Positions 26,680 through 36,540 of a stretch of DNA of 64,000 nucleotides are shown piece after piece; the stretch's first letter is position 1, and each line of letters opens with the position of its first letter. The translations under genes were made by a program, and so were the position numbers. Source of the DNA: Methanosarcina thermophila TM-1 (lineage in GTDB: Archaea; Halobacteriota; Methanosarcinia; Methanosarcinales; Methanosarcinaceae); NCBI RefSeq assembly GCF_000969885.1, contig NZ_CP009501.1:620001-684000 (forward strand), given 5' to 3'. Below the pieces are notes generated by a model, which saw nothing but the letters and a program-made list of their open reading frames with translations, did not search any database and was not told the origin of the DNA.

Positions 26680-27069
26680 TCAATTTTGCATCAATGTCTC
26701 CAGTTCACGAAGCCTTTTGAGTGCAGTTAATTTTTCTTTGTTGTCTTTTAAAAATTCTTCCTCAAGGGCTTTTATTATTTCAGTGAAGGGTACTGTTAAC
26801 TGATAGTACTTTACAGGTCTGCCTTTTCCTTTGTTCTTTTTTTCAGACCTTTCGTTCACCCAGCCTCTCTCTCGCAGGGGACGCATGGCTACACTTACTT
26901 CCGGTTGTCTCAGCCCTGAGACATGTTCAATATGAAGGGATCTTAACTCCTTGCAGTCTTTCAGACATACGAGCGCCGTGGCTTCCGTCCTCGGAAGTCC
27001 CAGGCTCTGGAGCATATCAATGATTGAATAATCTTTTTCGGTTAAATTAACTGGAGAATCGTCAGTCAT
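26680..27069 (-). CDS. Winged-helix transcriptional regulator, TrmB/ArsR-like
   Basis: This 129-residue protein has a winged helix in residues of about 15-95: the L-G-L-P-R-T-E-A-T-A-L-V-C-L pattern typical of TrmB-type domains, a recognition helix around Q-P-E-V-S-V-A-M-R-P-L, and a basic wing with K-K-N-K-G-K-G-R-P. A C-terminal helix with heptad leucines probably dimerises it. It has no ligand domain. There is no ribosome binding site, and a TATA-like AAAATATATAAAC lies about 25-35 bp upstream, which fits a leaderless transcript. Target genes are unknown; the convergent PPC/ABC genes and enolase are the neighbours. Confidence 0.75.
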   Translation of the reverse strand: MTDDSPVNLTEKDYSIIDMLQSLGLPRTEATALVCLKDCKELRSLHIEHVSGLRQPEVSVAMRPLRERGWVNERSEKKNKGKGRPVKYYQLTVPFTEIIKALEEEFLKDNKEKLTALKRLRELETLMQN

Positions 27070-27646
27070 CAGAAATGAATAATACTTTCATGTTTATATA
27101 TTTTATGTAGATAAAATTATTTTTTTAAATAAATTGGGCATTGTTAAAGAGTAAAATAATAATCAAACCCGATTAAAAACTTCCTTTGATAAGTTTCAAT
27201 ATAAAAACTTATATTTATAAATCTTCGAGAAAAAAATAAGTTTTGCAATCATGACCAAAGCCTCTAAAGCTGGTGTTCACAGGAAATGAAGATTCGTAAA
27301 ATCCGGAATACCTGAATTAAGGGTTGCCAAATAAGAGGATCTCCTGCAAACACTTGAGTAGAACATTCCTAAATAAATTTTCAAAGATTTATTAGGTTAC
27401 GGTATCAGATGCTTGAGGCAGCAATATCTCTGGGACTGGGAATTCAATACATATTCTTTATATGTTAATCAGGGTATCGTATGAGAAAATAACGTAAAAC
27501 TTAATTAAAATTATCTGCGTTAACCGGATAAAGAATTAAATACAATTCAAACATGCAACGTTTAATTTGAGGTTAAGCTTCAAATTAGGTTAAGCTTCAA
27601 ATAACAGAATATATGTATAGATAGATCAGAGATTAAAAAGGGTGAA
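27070..27646. other. Intergenic region with 17-bp tandem repeat before enolase
   Basis: No gene was seen. It contains promoters for the divergent regulator (left end) and enolase (right end). AGGTTAAGCTTCAAATt/a occurs twice in immediate tandem (27570-27586 and 27587-27603), about 45 bp upstream of the enolase ATG, so it lies in or near the leader. Confidence 0.45.
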
Positions 27647-28936
27647 ATGATGTCATATATCGGTCTACAGCAGGATTCTGGAGAATATAAGATCCAAAAG
27701 ATACATGCTCGGGAGATCCTGGATTCAAGGGGAAATCCCACAGTTGAAGTTGATGTGTTTACACCGAAGGGATTTGGCAGAGCCAGTGTTCCTTCAGGGG
27801 CTTCTACTGGTACAAATGAGGCTCTTGAGCTGCGGGATGAAGATCCTAACAGGTACGGAGGAAAAGGAGTTCTCACTGCAGTAAAGAATGTGAATACTAT
27901 CATCCAGAAGGAACTGCTGGGGCTCGATGTCCGAAATCAGCGAGAAATCGATGAGCTGATGATCGAGCTCGACGAGACCGATAATAAATCAAACCTCGGG
28001 GCAAATGCAATCCTTGGAGTATCCATGGCTGTTGCAAAAGCCGCTGCCGATTCTCTCAATATTCCTCTCTACCGTTATTTCGGAGGCTCAAACGCCTTCA
28101 CTCTGCCCGTGCCGACAATGAACGTCCTTAACGGGGGCAAGCACGCAGGCAATGAGCTTGCAATTCAGGAATTCATGATTCAGCCCAAAGGTGCTGAAAC
28201 CTTTTATGAAGCTATCCAGATGGGGGCAGAAATCTATCATGTGCTCGGAAAACTGCTGGAAAGGAAATATGGCAGATCTTCCACCAATGTAGGCTATGAA
28301 GGAGGATATGCTCCCAAAATGAGTGAGTCGGTCGAAGCCCTTGATGCCCTTGTCCAGGCTATTGAGGAGGCTGGCTACACCGATACCGAGGTTACTATAG
28401 GGATTGATGCTGCAGCTTCCGAATTTTACGAAGACGAACTCTACACTATTGACGGAAAAAAGCTCACTGCTCCTGAACTGATGGATTATTATATTGAACT
28501 TGTGAATACCTATCCAATCCTCTCAATTGAAGATCCTTTCTATGAGGAAGCCTTTGATGATTTCGAAGCTCTGACCAACGAGCTCTGGGACACGATTATT
28601 GTTGGTGACGACCTTTTTGTTACAAACATTGAAAGGCTTTCAAAAGGCGTTGATATGGGAGCAGGAAATGCTCTTCTTTTAAAGATCAACCAGATCGGAA
28701 CACTTTCCGAGGCTTTTGATGCCGCAAGCATGGCTTCCAGGAACGGCTATACCGTAATAGTAAGCCACCGCTCTGCCGAAACCGAAGACACCACAATTTC
28801 GGACCTCTCAGTCGCTATTGGCGCAGAAATGATTAAGACCGGCGCCCCAGCCCGCGGAGAGAGGACTGCAAAATACAACCAGCTTCTCAGAATCGAGGAA
28901 GACCTGGGCGAAGTTGCACATTATGTGCAGCTCTAA
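27647..28936 (+). CDS. eno: Enolase
   Basis: This 429-residue enzyme interconverts 2-phosphoglycerate and phosphoenolpyruvate in glycolysis/gluconeogenesis. Visible features are [12 protein letters not shown], the S-G-A-S-T-G loop, metal ligands in [14 protein letters not shown] and V-G-D-D, the catalytic lysine in L-L-K-I-N-Q and the signature [14 protein letters not shown] precedes a double ATG-ATG start; either may be used. Confidence 0.95.
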   Translation: MMSYIGLQQDSGEYKIQKIHAREILDSRGNPTVEVDVFTPKGFGRASVPSGASTGTNEALELRDEDPNRYGGKGVLTAVKNVNTIIQKELLGLDVRNQREIDELMIELDETDNKSNLGANAILGVSMAVAKAAADSLNIPLYRYFGGSNAFTLPVPTMNVLNGGKHAGNELAIQEFMIQPKGAETFYEAIQMGAEIYHVLGKLLERKYGRSSTNVGYEGGYAPKMSESVEALDALVQAIEEAGYTDTEVTIGIDAAASEFYEDELYTIDGKKLTAPELMDYYIELVNTYPILSIEDPFYEEAFDDFEALTNELWDTIIVGDDLFVTNIERLSKGVDMGAGNALLLKINQIGTLSEAFDAASMASRNGYTVIVSHRSAETEDTTISDLSVAIGAEMIKTGAPARGERTAKYNQLLRIEEDLGEVAHYVQL

Positions 28937-29045
28937 TTTTTCAATTTCCTATTTTAATTTCTATTAATCTCTATTTTAATTTCCATTTTAATTTTCCATA
29001 TTAATTTCCTATTTAAATCTTTTTTTAACTTTATTTTTCTGAATT
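28937..29045 (+). terminator. T-rich repetitive terminator after enolase
   Basis: Repeats of the type CTATTTTAATTTC, ending in TTTTTTT, directly follow the enolase stop. They resemble the long T-rich tracts after the cyclophilin and EamA genes and probably terminate the eno transcript. Confidence 0.55.
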
Positions 29046-29214
29046 TTCTCTTTTTATGCTTCTTAGATTTATTACAACACTGTGCATTCTCCTAAATAGT
29101 CCTTTGAGTTTATTTCCTGAAAGTACTGGAAACTAATTTATAATTAGCTTCACAAGAATAATTACAGGAATAATATCAGAAACCTGAAATCTTTGAAAAA
29201 TCTCAAGCCAGAGC

Positions 29215-29330
29215 CGAATCTAAATAAGATCCGAATCCACATAAAGTCGAATCTAAATAAAAGTCGAATCCAAACAGAATTCGAATCTAAATAAAAGCCG
29301 AATCTAAGTAAGAGGAATCTAAGTAAGAGC
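29215..29330. repeat. Minisatellite, about seven copies of a 16-17-bp unit
   Basis: The unit CGAATCTAAATAAAAGT recurs with small changes at 29215, 29232, 29248, 29265, 29282, 29299 and 29315. There is no spacer between copies, so this is not a CRISPR array. It lies in the 650-bp gap between enolase and the permease gene. Confidence 0.7.
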
Positions 29331-29481
29331 CAGGAAAATAAAATATATTTACTAATATTTTGAGATTATGAAGGCTTCATTTTTCTGTAAATTGTAAAAA
29401 TAGTCGCTCACTGAAACTGGCTTGAGAACTTCTTGTACATACAGAATCATTCATATGGAGTTTATCAGATAGAGTCCATCC

Positions 29482-29587
29482 AGAATAGGGATTCATACTG
29501 ATGATCTACAGATAGGATTCATACTGTGATGGATCTACAAGATAGGGATTCATACTTTGATGAGTCTACAAGATAGGAGTTTATGAC
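29482..29587. repeat. Three and a half tandem copies of a 28-31-bp unit running into a ribosome binding site
   Basis: The unit AGATAGGGATTCATACT followed by a variable GATGATCTACA part begins at 29482, 29510, 29540 and (partial) 29571. The last partial copy supplies the AGGAG ribosome binding site of the permease gene at 29588, so copy number directly sets the leader length of that gene. Confidence 0.65.
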
Positions 29588-30757
29588 ATGTACGAACTGG
29601 AAATTGCCTTGAGGCAGGTTTTCTCCAGAAGAAGGCAAACTTTCTTTGCCATACTGGCAGTTGCCCTTGCAGTAGCTGTCATTACGGTAATGATGGCTAT
29701 GCTCACTGGTTTTCAGGCGGAGCTTGTACAGTCAAGCATTGAGAATAATCCGCATATTGTCATAACTCCTCAAAATGAGGAAGAAGAGTATATTCATCTT
29801 TACAAGTATAATTCAGCCCGGTTTGCGGAAATGAAAGGAGTCATAGCGGTATCTCCCAAGTATCTAGGTCAGGCAGCCCTGGAATACAGGGACAATGCCG
29901 AAGGAATTTCGCTTCAGGGGATTGACCCTGAGGCTGAAGATAGGGTTATGCGAGTAAGCGAGGATGTAATAGAAGGAAATTTCCTATCGCTTGCCCATAC
30001 AAGAAATGGGATTGTGCTTGGAGACAAACTTGCAGAAAATCTTGAAGTCCAGACCGGAGATCGTGTGAATGCGGTTTTTCCAGGTGTGGAAACTACTTCT
30101 TTTAAGGTGCTGGGTCTTATTCATACCGGAACTGGTGCAGATGAGGTAACAGCCTATGCAAGGCTCGATTCAGTGCAGCATTTTTTTAATAAACCGGGCG
30201 TTGTGAGCACGATAGGCATCAGGGTTGCAGATCCATACCAGGCTGAGGCTATTGCAGCCTCAATTGAAAGGGAATCCGGGTTTGATGCTGTCAGTTGGCT
30301 TGAAGCAAATGCTGAAATCCTGAATCTTCTGAATACCCAGAAGATCTTTGTAAACATATTCTATTTATTGATTTATGGAATAGCAGGTTTTGGGATAGCA
30401 AATACCCTGATTACAATTGTTGCCCAGAGAACCCCAGAAATCGGAATCCTGAAAGCCATGGGAGCTTCTCAGAAGAGCATAATGACAATCTTCCTTTTCC
30501 AGTCCTTGATTCTCGGAGCAATAGGGCTTTTGTTCGGCATTGTTCTTGGCTACATTACAACTATAGCGCTCCAGAACTACGAAATCGAGGTTCCGCAGGA
30601 AATGTATTTCGGGCTCCAAACTTTGCCTCTTGAAGTCGAGCCCCTTAATTTTTTATATGCGGCTATCTTCGCTTTCATAATCAATATAATTTCAGGAATC
30701 TACCCTGCTCGGAAAGCTGCAAAACTCGATCCTGTAGAAGCTATTGAGAGCGCTTGA
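29588..30757 (+). CDS. ABC transporter permease, MacB/FtsX type
   Basis: This 389-residue protein has one N-terminal membrane helix (F-F-A-I-L-A-V-A-L-A-V-A), a large extracytoplasmic domain (about residues 40-255) and three C-terminal helices (I-F-Y-L-L-I-Y-G-I-A-G-F-G, F-L-F-Q-S-L-I-L-G-A-I-G, F-L-Y-A-A-I-F-A-F), the standard FtsX/MacB topology. The E-I-G-I-L-K-A-M-G-A-S coupling motif and the terminal Y-P-A-R-K-A-A-K-L-D-P-V-E-A-I are diagnostic. It probably works with the ATPase at 25434. Lipoprotein or peptide export is typical of the family; the substrate here is unknown. Confidence 0.88.
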   Translation: MYELEIALRQVFSRRRQTFFAILAVALAVAVITVMMAMLTGFQAELVQSSIENNPHIVITPQNEEEEYIHLYKYNSARFAEMKGVIAVSPKYLGQAALEYRDNAEGISLQGIDPEAEDRVMRVSEDVIEGNFLSLAHTRNGIVLGDKLAENLEVQTGDRVNAVFPGVETTSFKVLGLIHTGTGADEVTAYARLDSVQHFFNKPGVVSTIGIRVADPYQAEAIAASIERESGFDAVSWLEANAEILNLLNTQKIFVNIFYLLIYGIAGFGIANTLITIVAQRTPEIGILKAMGASQKSIMTIFLFQSLILGAIGLLFGIVLGYITTIALQNYEIEVPQEMYFGLQTLPLEVEPLNFLYAAIFAFIINIISGIYPARKAAKLDPVEAIESA

Positions 30758-30876
30758 TGTAATACCGTTATCAAAAATGCTTTCTCAGAAATCTTACACC
30801 AAAATTCTTACCTGATATATTGCCCAAAAAACGTTATCCCAAAAATCTTACAGAGAATCTTTCCGGCAGCTAAATT

Positions 30877-31709
30877 TCAAATAATTCCTATCATTTTCAG
30901 CCCTACATAGATCATGAGAAGCACAAACAAATGCTTCAAGTGTTCCGGGTTTACCACATGGGCAATATCCGCCCCCTTTCTTGCTCCAAAAAATCCTGGG
31001 ATTACAAGCAAAATCCAGTCAATGAGATTGATATATCCAAGAGAATACGGAGGAAGCCCAGGCTGACCTATACCATTGATTATATATCCTATCGACCCTC
31101 CAAAAGAGGTAAACATTATTACTGCAGACGAAGTTCCTACAGCTTTTCGCATATCAAAATGCAGAAAAATAAGCATGATCGGAATTGCAATTACTCCTCC
31201 GCCGATCCCAAGTAGCCCTGAGAAAAAGCCTATGGAAACTCCGGCAAGAATATAAAGCATTTGATTAGAGCTTATTTCACCATTTTCTCGAACTGCAGGC
31301 GTCACATAGATTTTGAGCGCTCCTATTATGACCACGATTCCAAAAATTGTGCTCAAGGTTAAAGCTGATAACCTGGAAGCTACAGCCGCTCCCCCAAAAC
31401 TGGTAATCGAACCTACAATTCCCATAAGCGTTGCCTGTTTCCACTGGACTGCGTGCTTCTCATGATATTTTAAAGCAACGCTTATGGAGTTCAACAGGAT
31501 TACAAAAAGGCTTGTGCCGAGAGCTATCCGTATAGCTATATCAGGCTCTAGCCCGGTTTCCTGCAAAAGCCAGTCTGGACAGGAGTCATAATAAAGCCCC
31601 CTCCTACACCAAGCAAGCCCGAAATAACGCCTGTAAACGCACCTGTGAGAATTAAAATTCCAAGATAAAGAGGATCTGCAGGAGTCATTTCAATCCAGTG
31701 TTTTTCCAT
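30877..31709 (-). pseudogene. TauE/SafE-family permease with a frameshift
   Basis: From ATG 31709 one frame encodes an N-terminus ending G-L-L-G-V-G-G-G-F-I-M-T-P-V-Q and then runs into a TAG. The next frame, from about 31575, continues W-L-L-Q-E-T-G-L-E-P-D-I-A-I-R and encodes the remaining 229 residues, including the second-half motif G-L-L-G-I-G-G-G-V. Together they make the normal length (about 277) of this sulfite/anion exporter family. A one-base deletion near 31575-31580 explains the break. It is either a recent pseudogene or a sequencing error. Confidence 0.75.
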
Positions 31710-32201
31710 TTCGGTTTCCGAATTCAGGAACAGCCAGATTTAAGAAGAGGTTTCTGGCTGCTCTCTAAAAGGGGTTGCAAGTTTATTTAAGTTAACAGGC
31801 TCATATAGATGAAATAAAGTGCTGTTGCTCATATTCAAATAAAAATAGCTGGAATTGGCAGAGAGGTTGTACCTGAAAGGATAAATCATAGGTTAAGAGG
31901 ATAACTGTTTTTCTTAAATAGTTTCCCTACGGGGACGGTCTTACTTTATTACCTGTCTAATTTCCCAGTGTTTAAAATCAGATAGTTTATTTAAAACTGT
32001 TTTATTGTTAAAACAAACTATTTCAGTCAAACCCTGCCGTCTGTCTGAATAATCATTCTGTCTGGATAACCATTATTTTACAACGAATTACTCGATTTAC
32101 AATGAACAGGATTATAAACTGCCCACCACGTAGGTTTATGAATTATCCGCAACAAACAGATTTATAAATTGATTATCGTAATGGGTCTAAGAGGCGTTTT
32201 T
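31710..32201. other. Intergenic region
   Basis: No gene was seen. GTTTTA/TAAAAC forms a short perfect inverted repeat near 32000-32015. The right end carries the leader of the ThyX-like gene, with GAGG about 8 nt before its ATG. Confidence 0.35.
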
Positions 32202-32846
32202 ATGATTAGAATGAAATTACACGGCACATACAATATCTATTATGCTATTCTCGGCATGCGGAACCCCATGAACTCCTGGCATCTTATGGACAGCAGTGAG
32301 CCTGATGAGGCAGGGAACTGCAAGCTCGGAGAAAAGGATCTGAACCTGGCTCAGCGCCTGACCCTTGCAGGGACCGAACACAGTAAGTTTTTAAGGTTCA
32401 TCACGGTCTGTTTTGATATCACAGCCCCACTCTACTGGTGGAAAGAGTTTGATACCTACAAGTTCGCAGAAAAGAACTCCACTTCAACAATGCACAAGCT
32501 GACCAGCAAGGAGCTTGCTCCCCACGATTTTTCCTATGATATGCTGACCGATTACAGGGAAGCCCAGATCCGGCACCTGAATGACCTTATTAAAGCCTAC
32601 AACTCCCGCGAAGGCGACAGCGAAGAGGATAACGCATACCGGAAAGCAGTTTTCAGGGAACTTGTCCAGGACCTGCCGAGTGCATACAACCAGAAAAGAA
32701 CAGTTATAACGAATTACGCTGAACTCCGCAATATTTACTTCCAGCGCCGCTATCACAAGCTTGACGAGTGGAGGGATTTCTGCAACTGGATTAAAGAGAC
32801 GCTGCCGTATGCAGAAGAGCTCATCTGCCTGGAAAAGAAAGAATAA
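32202..32846 (+). CDS. ThyX-like fold protein lacking the catalytic signature
   Basis: This protein of 214 residues starts at ATG 32202, which has GAGG 8 nt upstream; a TTG at 32169 is less likely. The order of elements resembles flavin-dependent thymidylate synthase: H-S-K-F-L-R-F near residue 60, then W-W-K-E-F-D-T-Y-K-F-A-E-K-N-S-T-S-T-M where ThyX has its R-H-R-x7-S-x-R signature, and a C-terminal Y-A-E-L-R-N-I-Y-F-Q-R-R resembling the ThyX N-L-R-x2-x-H-F-x-x-x-R helix. The arginines of the signature are replaced. The assignment is by pattern only; if right, it is a non-canonical paralogue, possibly binding nucleotide or flavin. Confidence 0.5.
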   Translation: MIRMKLHGTYNIYYAILGMRNPMNSWHLMDSSEPDEAGNCKLGEKDLNLAQRLTLAGTEHSKFLRFITVCFDITAPLYWWKEFDTYKFAEKNSTSTMHKLTSKELAPHDFSYDMLTDYREAQIRHLNDLIKAYNSREGDSEEDNAYRKAVFRELVQDLPSAYNQKRTVITNYAELRNIYFQRRYHKLDEWRDFCNWIKETLPYAEELICLEKKE

Positions 32847-33383
32847 AATCGAAATATCTTTTCAGTAGTCCCGGCTGGAAAGAATTGATCTTAGAAACCT
32901 TGCTGGGAATGGATTAATAGAACTCCAGGCTCTCACCGGTCATACCCATGACCGGCTTTTCCCTAAAATTTTAATAAAAATAATACTCAGTTGCCTTTAT
33001 CAGCTTTATATTGCAGGTTTTTGAAGCTTAAATAGCGATCTAATCGGATTAATAGATTTTATTAGCTTAATTTGATGTTTCAATGGGTTTTCTGAGTTCT
33101 TATTATACTCATTATTGCTTTTTTGCATTCTCTGGGTGTATTTTATTGAGGATAGATGGATAAAAAACTAAAGGCTTATATATTTAGGATGCTTGCTACT
33201 GTCCTGTATATCATTGTAAATCGGAACTTTACTTCATGTTTTTCTCGTGTGTACTCTTATTTAGTTATTCTCTTTTACTGAGAAGCGGAGTATGAACGTA
33301 TATAATGAAGCAGGAATAGTCTGAAAGCCTCTTTGCGAATAAATAAATATATCGAACATTTTACAGATAGTTTAAGAGATAAA
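32847..33383. other. Intergenic region
   Basis: ACCGGTCATACCCATGACCGG at 32937-32957 contains complementary ends (CCGGTCAT/ATGACCGG) and is followed by a T/A-rich run, so it may terminate the ThyX-like gene. No gene was seen in the rest; the promoter of the permease at 33384 must lie here. Confidence 0.4.
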
Positions 33384-34718
33384 ATGACAGAGCTTGAAAA
33401 AACAATTTCCTTCAGTCGGGGTATGGGACTTGCAGTCTGCATGCTTATAGGGACAGGCATTCTGGCATTGCCAGGACTGGCGCTTGATGCAGGCACGGTA
33501 CATGAAGCAATCCTGGGCTGGTTCCTTATAGCCATTGCAGCAGTCCCTCTTATTGCGATCTGTTCCCGCCTTGGCTTGAGATTTCCTTCAACAGCCGGGC
33601 TTGCAGGATATGCTGAAGAGGCTGTGGGACCCTGGGGAGGATATGCAGTTTCCTATCTTGTAGGGGGCTCATTCTTTTTCGGGCTTCCTGCGGTTGCCCT
33701 TATAGGCAGCGAGTATATGGGGCAGCTTTTCCAACTATCCGGAGCAGAAACAGCGCTTTTTGCAATCCTGCTTGTAACCCTGATGTTTCTTTCCAACCTG
33801 GCGGGAATGAAGGTTATTTCCATGATCAATTATGCGGCTCTGGCTGTTCTCTTCCTGCTTATCAGCCTGCTCATTGCCTTTAACCTTGATTTTCTGGGCT
33901 CGGGGTTCGCAATTGCCAGCGAGGCTGCTAACAGTGGAGGGAAAATAGACCTGAATAACATCTGGAAAGTTGCAGCCCTGCTTTTCTGGGCTTTTCTGGG
34001 CTGGGAAAACCTTTCTTTCTCGTTGGGAGAGATAAAAGATCCTGAGAAAAATGTTCCGCGCCTATACTGGCTGAGTTTTGTTCTTGTGACCTCTATTTAC
34101 CTTATGCTTGCCCTTATCAGCGCGGGAGCCAGTGCTTCAGGCACAACCCTTGAGGGTGCAGCCGGGCTATCCAGCCTTGTATTTTTTACGCCCGGAGGAG
34201 ATCTGCTTATCTGGCTCATGATAGTGGTTATTGCAGCCAATGCCTGTTCCTGGAATTTTACTGCAAGCCGCCTGCTCTATTCAGGGGGCAGGACAGGCAT
34301 CTTCCCTGAGATGTTTGGAAAACTTTCAGCAGGGAATATTCCTGTAGCCAGTCTGGTTGGGCTGTATATTCTTTCAATCATCCTGATTTGCGGAAGCTAT
34401 CTCCTCAAAATTCCCGTATCAGCCATGATGTTGCTCGTAAACCAGAACTTTGTTTTCCTCTACGCCTTCATTATAATCGCTTACTGGAAAACCGAAACAG
34501 GCTGGAGGAAATGGATCTTTTCAGTTCTTTCACTCATGTCCCTGAGTTTTTTAATCTCAGGATTTACCTGGAAGGTTGCATATCCAATCTTTCTGATTGG
34601 CTCTGGTTATTTCAGGTTTCTCAGGAGTATGGATAAGGCTCCTGTATCCAGAGTCCCTGTGCAGGGAATCCCTGCATCAGGAAGTTCTGAATCCAAAAAT
34701 CCCGTATCAGGAAAATAA
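33384..34718 (+). CDS. APC-superfamily amino acid permease
   Basis: This membrane protein of about 444 residues has twelve predicted helices. The start is taken as ATG 33384 (M-T-E-L-E-K-T-I-S); a TTG 17 codons upstream is open but lacks a ribosome binding site. The helix 1 break G-T-G-I-L-A-L-P-G matches the substrate-binding unwound helix of APC transporters, and E-I-K-D-P-E-K-N-V-P-R is typical of the YjeH/amino acid exporter branch. The C-terminal tail has imperfect P-V-S/P-A-S repeats. Substrate not determinable. Confidence 0.82.
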   Translation: MTELEKTISFSRGMGLAVCMLIGTGILALPGLALDAGTVHEAILGWFLIAIAAVPLIAICSRLGLRFPSTAGLAGYAEEAVGPWGGYAVSYLVGGSFFFGLPAVALIGSEYMGQLFQLSGAETALFAILLVTLMFLSNLAGMKVISMINYAALAVLFLLISLLIAFNLDFLGSGFAIASEAANSGGKIDLNNIWKVAALLFWAFLGWENLSFSLGEIKDPEKNVPRLYWLSFVLVTSIYLMLALISAGASASGTTLEGAAGLSSLVFFTPGGDLLIWLMIVVIAANACSWNFTASRLLYSGGRTGIFPEMFGKLSAGNIPVASLVGLYILSIILICGSYLLKIPVSAMMLLVNQNFVFLYAFIIIAYWKTETGWRKWIFSVLSLMSLSFLISGFTWKVAYPIFLIGSGYFRFLRSMDKAPVSRVPVQGIPASGSSESKNPVSGK

Positions 34719-34756
34719 AATGCTTTGTAAATAGAAAATAAAATGTTTTGTAAATA
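34711..34756. repeat. 23-bp tandem duplication spanning a stop codon
   Basis: GAAAATAAAATGcTTTGTAAATA and GAAAATAAAATGtTTTGTAAATA follow each other directly. The first copy contains the TAA of the amino acid permease gene, so the duplication happened at the gene end without altering the protein. Confidence 0.7.
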
Positions 34757-35052
34757 GAGAAAATGGTTATTGGCTGTGGATCCCTTTATGATCATTCATA
34801 CGCCCCTAACGCAAGGACAAAGACTTCGAGAACAACCTCCTGAATTTTGAAGAAGAGGTATTACTTCTTCAGACTGTCCTCTCAGGTTTTCAACACTTTT
34901 TTCTTCTCAATCCGCTTGAATTTATATGCGGCAGGCACGAAGACTATATTTTCTTCAACAGCCTTGTAATAAGAGATTGGGCTCCAGAATCTTATTCCGT
35001 GTCAATTTGAGCCTGAGTACTTATGAAAATTCATAAACAAAAGGAATTAAAA

Positions 35053-35871
35053 ATGGATGACGTACTCCTCACGATTTTTCGGGTAAGCATGCTCGAGACT
35101 TTCTACGTTACAGGCTCTCTTATTCTTGCAGGCATAATACTCGGTCTTATTGAGAATCGTGCCAACTTCTACGTCCAGAGAACCTTTGGCAGGAAAGGAA
35201 TTCTGGTTACAGCCTGGATAGGCACCCCCATCCATGAACTCGGACACCTGCTGATGTGCTACATTTTCAGGCATAAAATAAACAAATTCAAGCTTTTCGA
35301 CCGTAAAGCAAAAGATGGAGTCCTTGGATACGTTAACCACAGCTGGAATTCAAAAAGTCTTTACCAGAATATAGGAAACTTTTTCATAGGCATGGGTCCG
35401 GTCTTCAGCGGGACTGCAGCCCTTATTTTCGGGATGCACCTGCTCCTGCCAGACTCCTTTGCCAGGGTTGCCGGCTATCTTTCCCTTGAACCTGCCCAGC
35501 CTGACCAGTATATGTTGACAAAAATCTTCACCCTTACTGCTGACCTCTTTGGAAGCATTTTCTCGGCAGAAAACCTTATTTCTCTCAATTTCTGGATCTA
35601 CTTCGCCCTGGCAATCTGCATCTCTTCCCATATAGCCCTGAGCTGGGAAGATCTTAAAGGGGCAGGCAGGGGTCTGATTACGATCTTCACCTTTATTTTG
35701 CTGGTAAATCTGGTTGCCCTCTTTCTCAATGCTGATTTTTCCTGGCTTTTTGCGGATATTCTGGCTTTGAATGTATATCTTGTGGCTTTTTCAATGATTT
35801 CGATTATTTTCTCATTGATCAGGCTGGTTTTGAGTGCTTTTGCGTATTATCTGGGTTACAGATTTTCCTGA
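35053..35871 (+). CDS. Membrane protein with HEXXH motif
   Basis: This protein of about 272 residues starts at ATG 35053, with AAGGA upstream (ATG 35023, ten residues longer, is an alternative). It has about six membrane helices. The motif T-P-I-H-E-L-G-H-L-L lies at the start of the second helix region and matches the HExxH zinc site of membrane metallopeptidases such as M50-like proteins. A second zinc ligand is not obvious. Intramembrane protease activity is plausible, but the motif alone does not prove it. It stands alone. Confidence 0.65.
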   Translation: MDDVLLTIFRVSMLETFYVTGSLILAGIILGLIENRANFYVQRTFGRKGILVTAWIGTPIHELGHLLMCYIFRHKINKFKLFDRKAKDGVLGYVNHSWNSKSLYQNIGNFFIGMGPVFSGTAALIFGMHLLLPDSFARVAGYLSLEPAQPDQYMLTKIFTLTADLFGSIFSAENLISLNFWIYFALAICISSHIALSWEDLKGAGRGLITIFTFILLVNLVALFLNADFSWLFADILALNVYLVAFSMISIIFSLIRLVLSAFAYYLGYRFS

Positions 35872-35959
35872 TATGGAATAGTTAGAATCTCTCTAATGCG
35901 GTCAGGTAGACTGTTACCTTTCCGGCTGCATAAAAAATGCAAACTTGGTGGGAAGAAAA

Positions 35960-36418
35960 TCAAAATCCATGCTGCTTCCCTGTCATTTCTTCGATTTCTA
36001 TCTTAATCACGCACAGCCTGTTAACTTTCCATTCCACAAACTCAAAAGGTCCCTTTTTCCCGTAGTGTTCGGAAAGAACAGTAAGTCCTTCCACCTTTTC
36101 ATTGTAATCTTCAACAAACTTCGCCTGTCCGTTCCCTACAACACTCCTGTAGCGGACATTGTATTTGCAAATATCCCCGGCTGTTATGATTTCAGCCTCG
36201 GCATCGGCTTCAAAAGCGACTCTGGGATTCCTGTTAAGTATTTCGATCTTCTTACCTTCGCGGGAACAGTGGAGATAAATTTTGTTATCTTTATATCCGA
36301 AAGCCATCGGGATAATATATGGCATGTCTGAATCTGATAGAGCGAGCCGAAGGAATTGTGCTTTTGAGAGAATCGCTTCGATTTGCTGCTGGTTCTGAAT
36401 AAATTCTTTGTTTCCCAT
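35960..36418 (-). CDS. NimA-like flavin-binding protein (PNPOx fold)
   Basis: This protein of about 152 residues starts at M-G-N-K-E-F (36418); the frame is open a further 32 codons, but those codons do not fit the family. The split-barrel FMN-binding fold is indicated by F-L-R-L-A-L-S-D-S-D-M-P-Y-I-I-P-M-A-F-G-Y, I-Y-L-H-C-S-R-E-G-K-K and the Y-R-S-V-V-G-N-G-Q-A strand. Relatives include nitroimidazole-resistance and other pyridoxamine 5'-phosphate oxidase-like proteins. The physiological substrate is unknown. Confidence 0.8.
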   Translation of the reverse strand: MGNKEFIQNQQQIEAILSKAQFLRLALSDSDMPYIIPMAFGYKDNKIYLHCSREGKKIEILNRNPRVAFEADAEAEIITAGDICKYNVRYRSVVGNGQAKFVEDYNEKVEGLTVLSEHYGKKGPFEFVEWKVNRLCVIKIEIEEMTGKQHGF

Positions 36419-36540
36419 TGCATTCACGCTGTGGATCTGTTTCTTAATTGAATCTGTTTTCTTAATTACCTGTAGTAGAAGCTTCTTTTTTATACAAAAT
36501 ATGTTTGCTAACATTCAGGTTTTTTAATAGCAGTTTCCCC

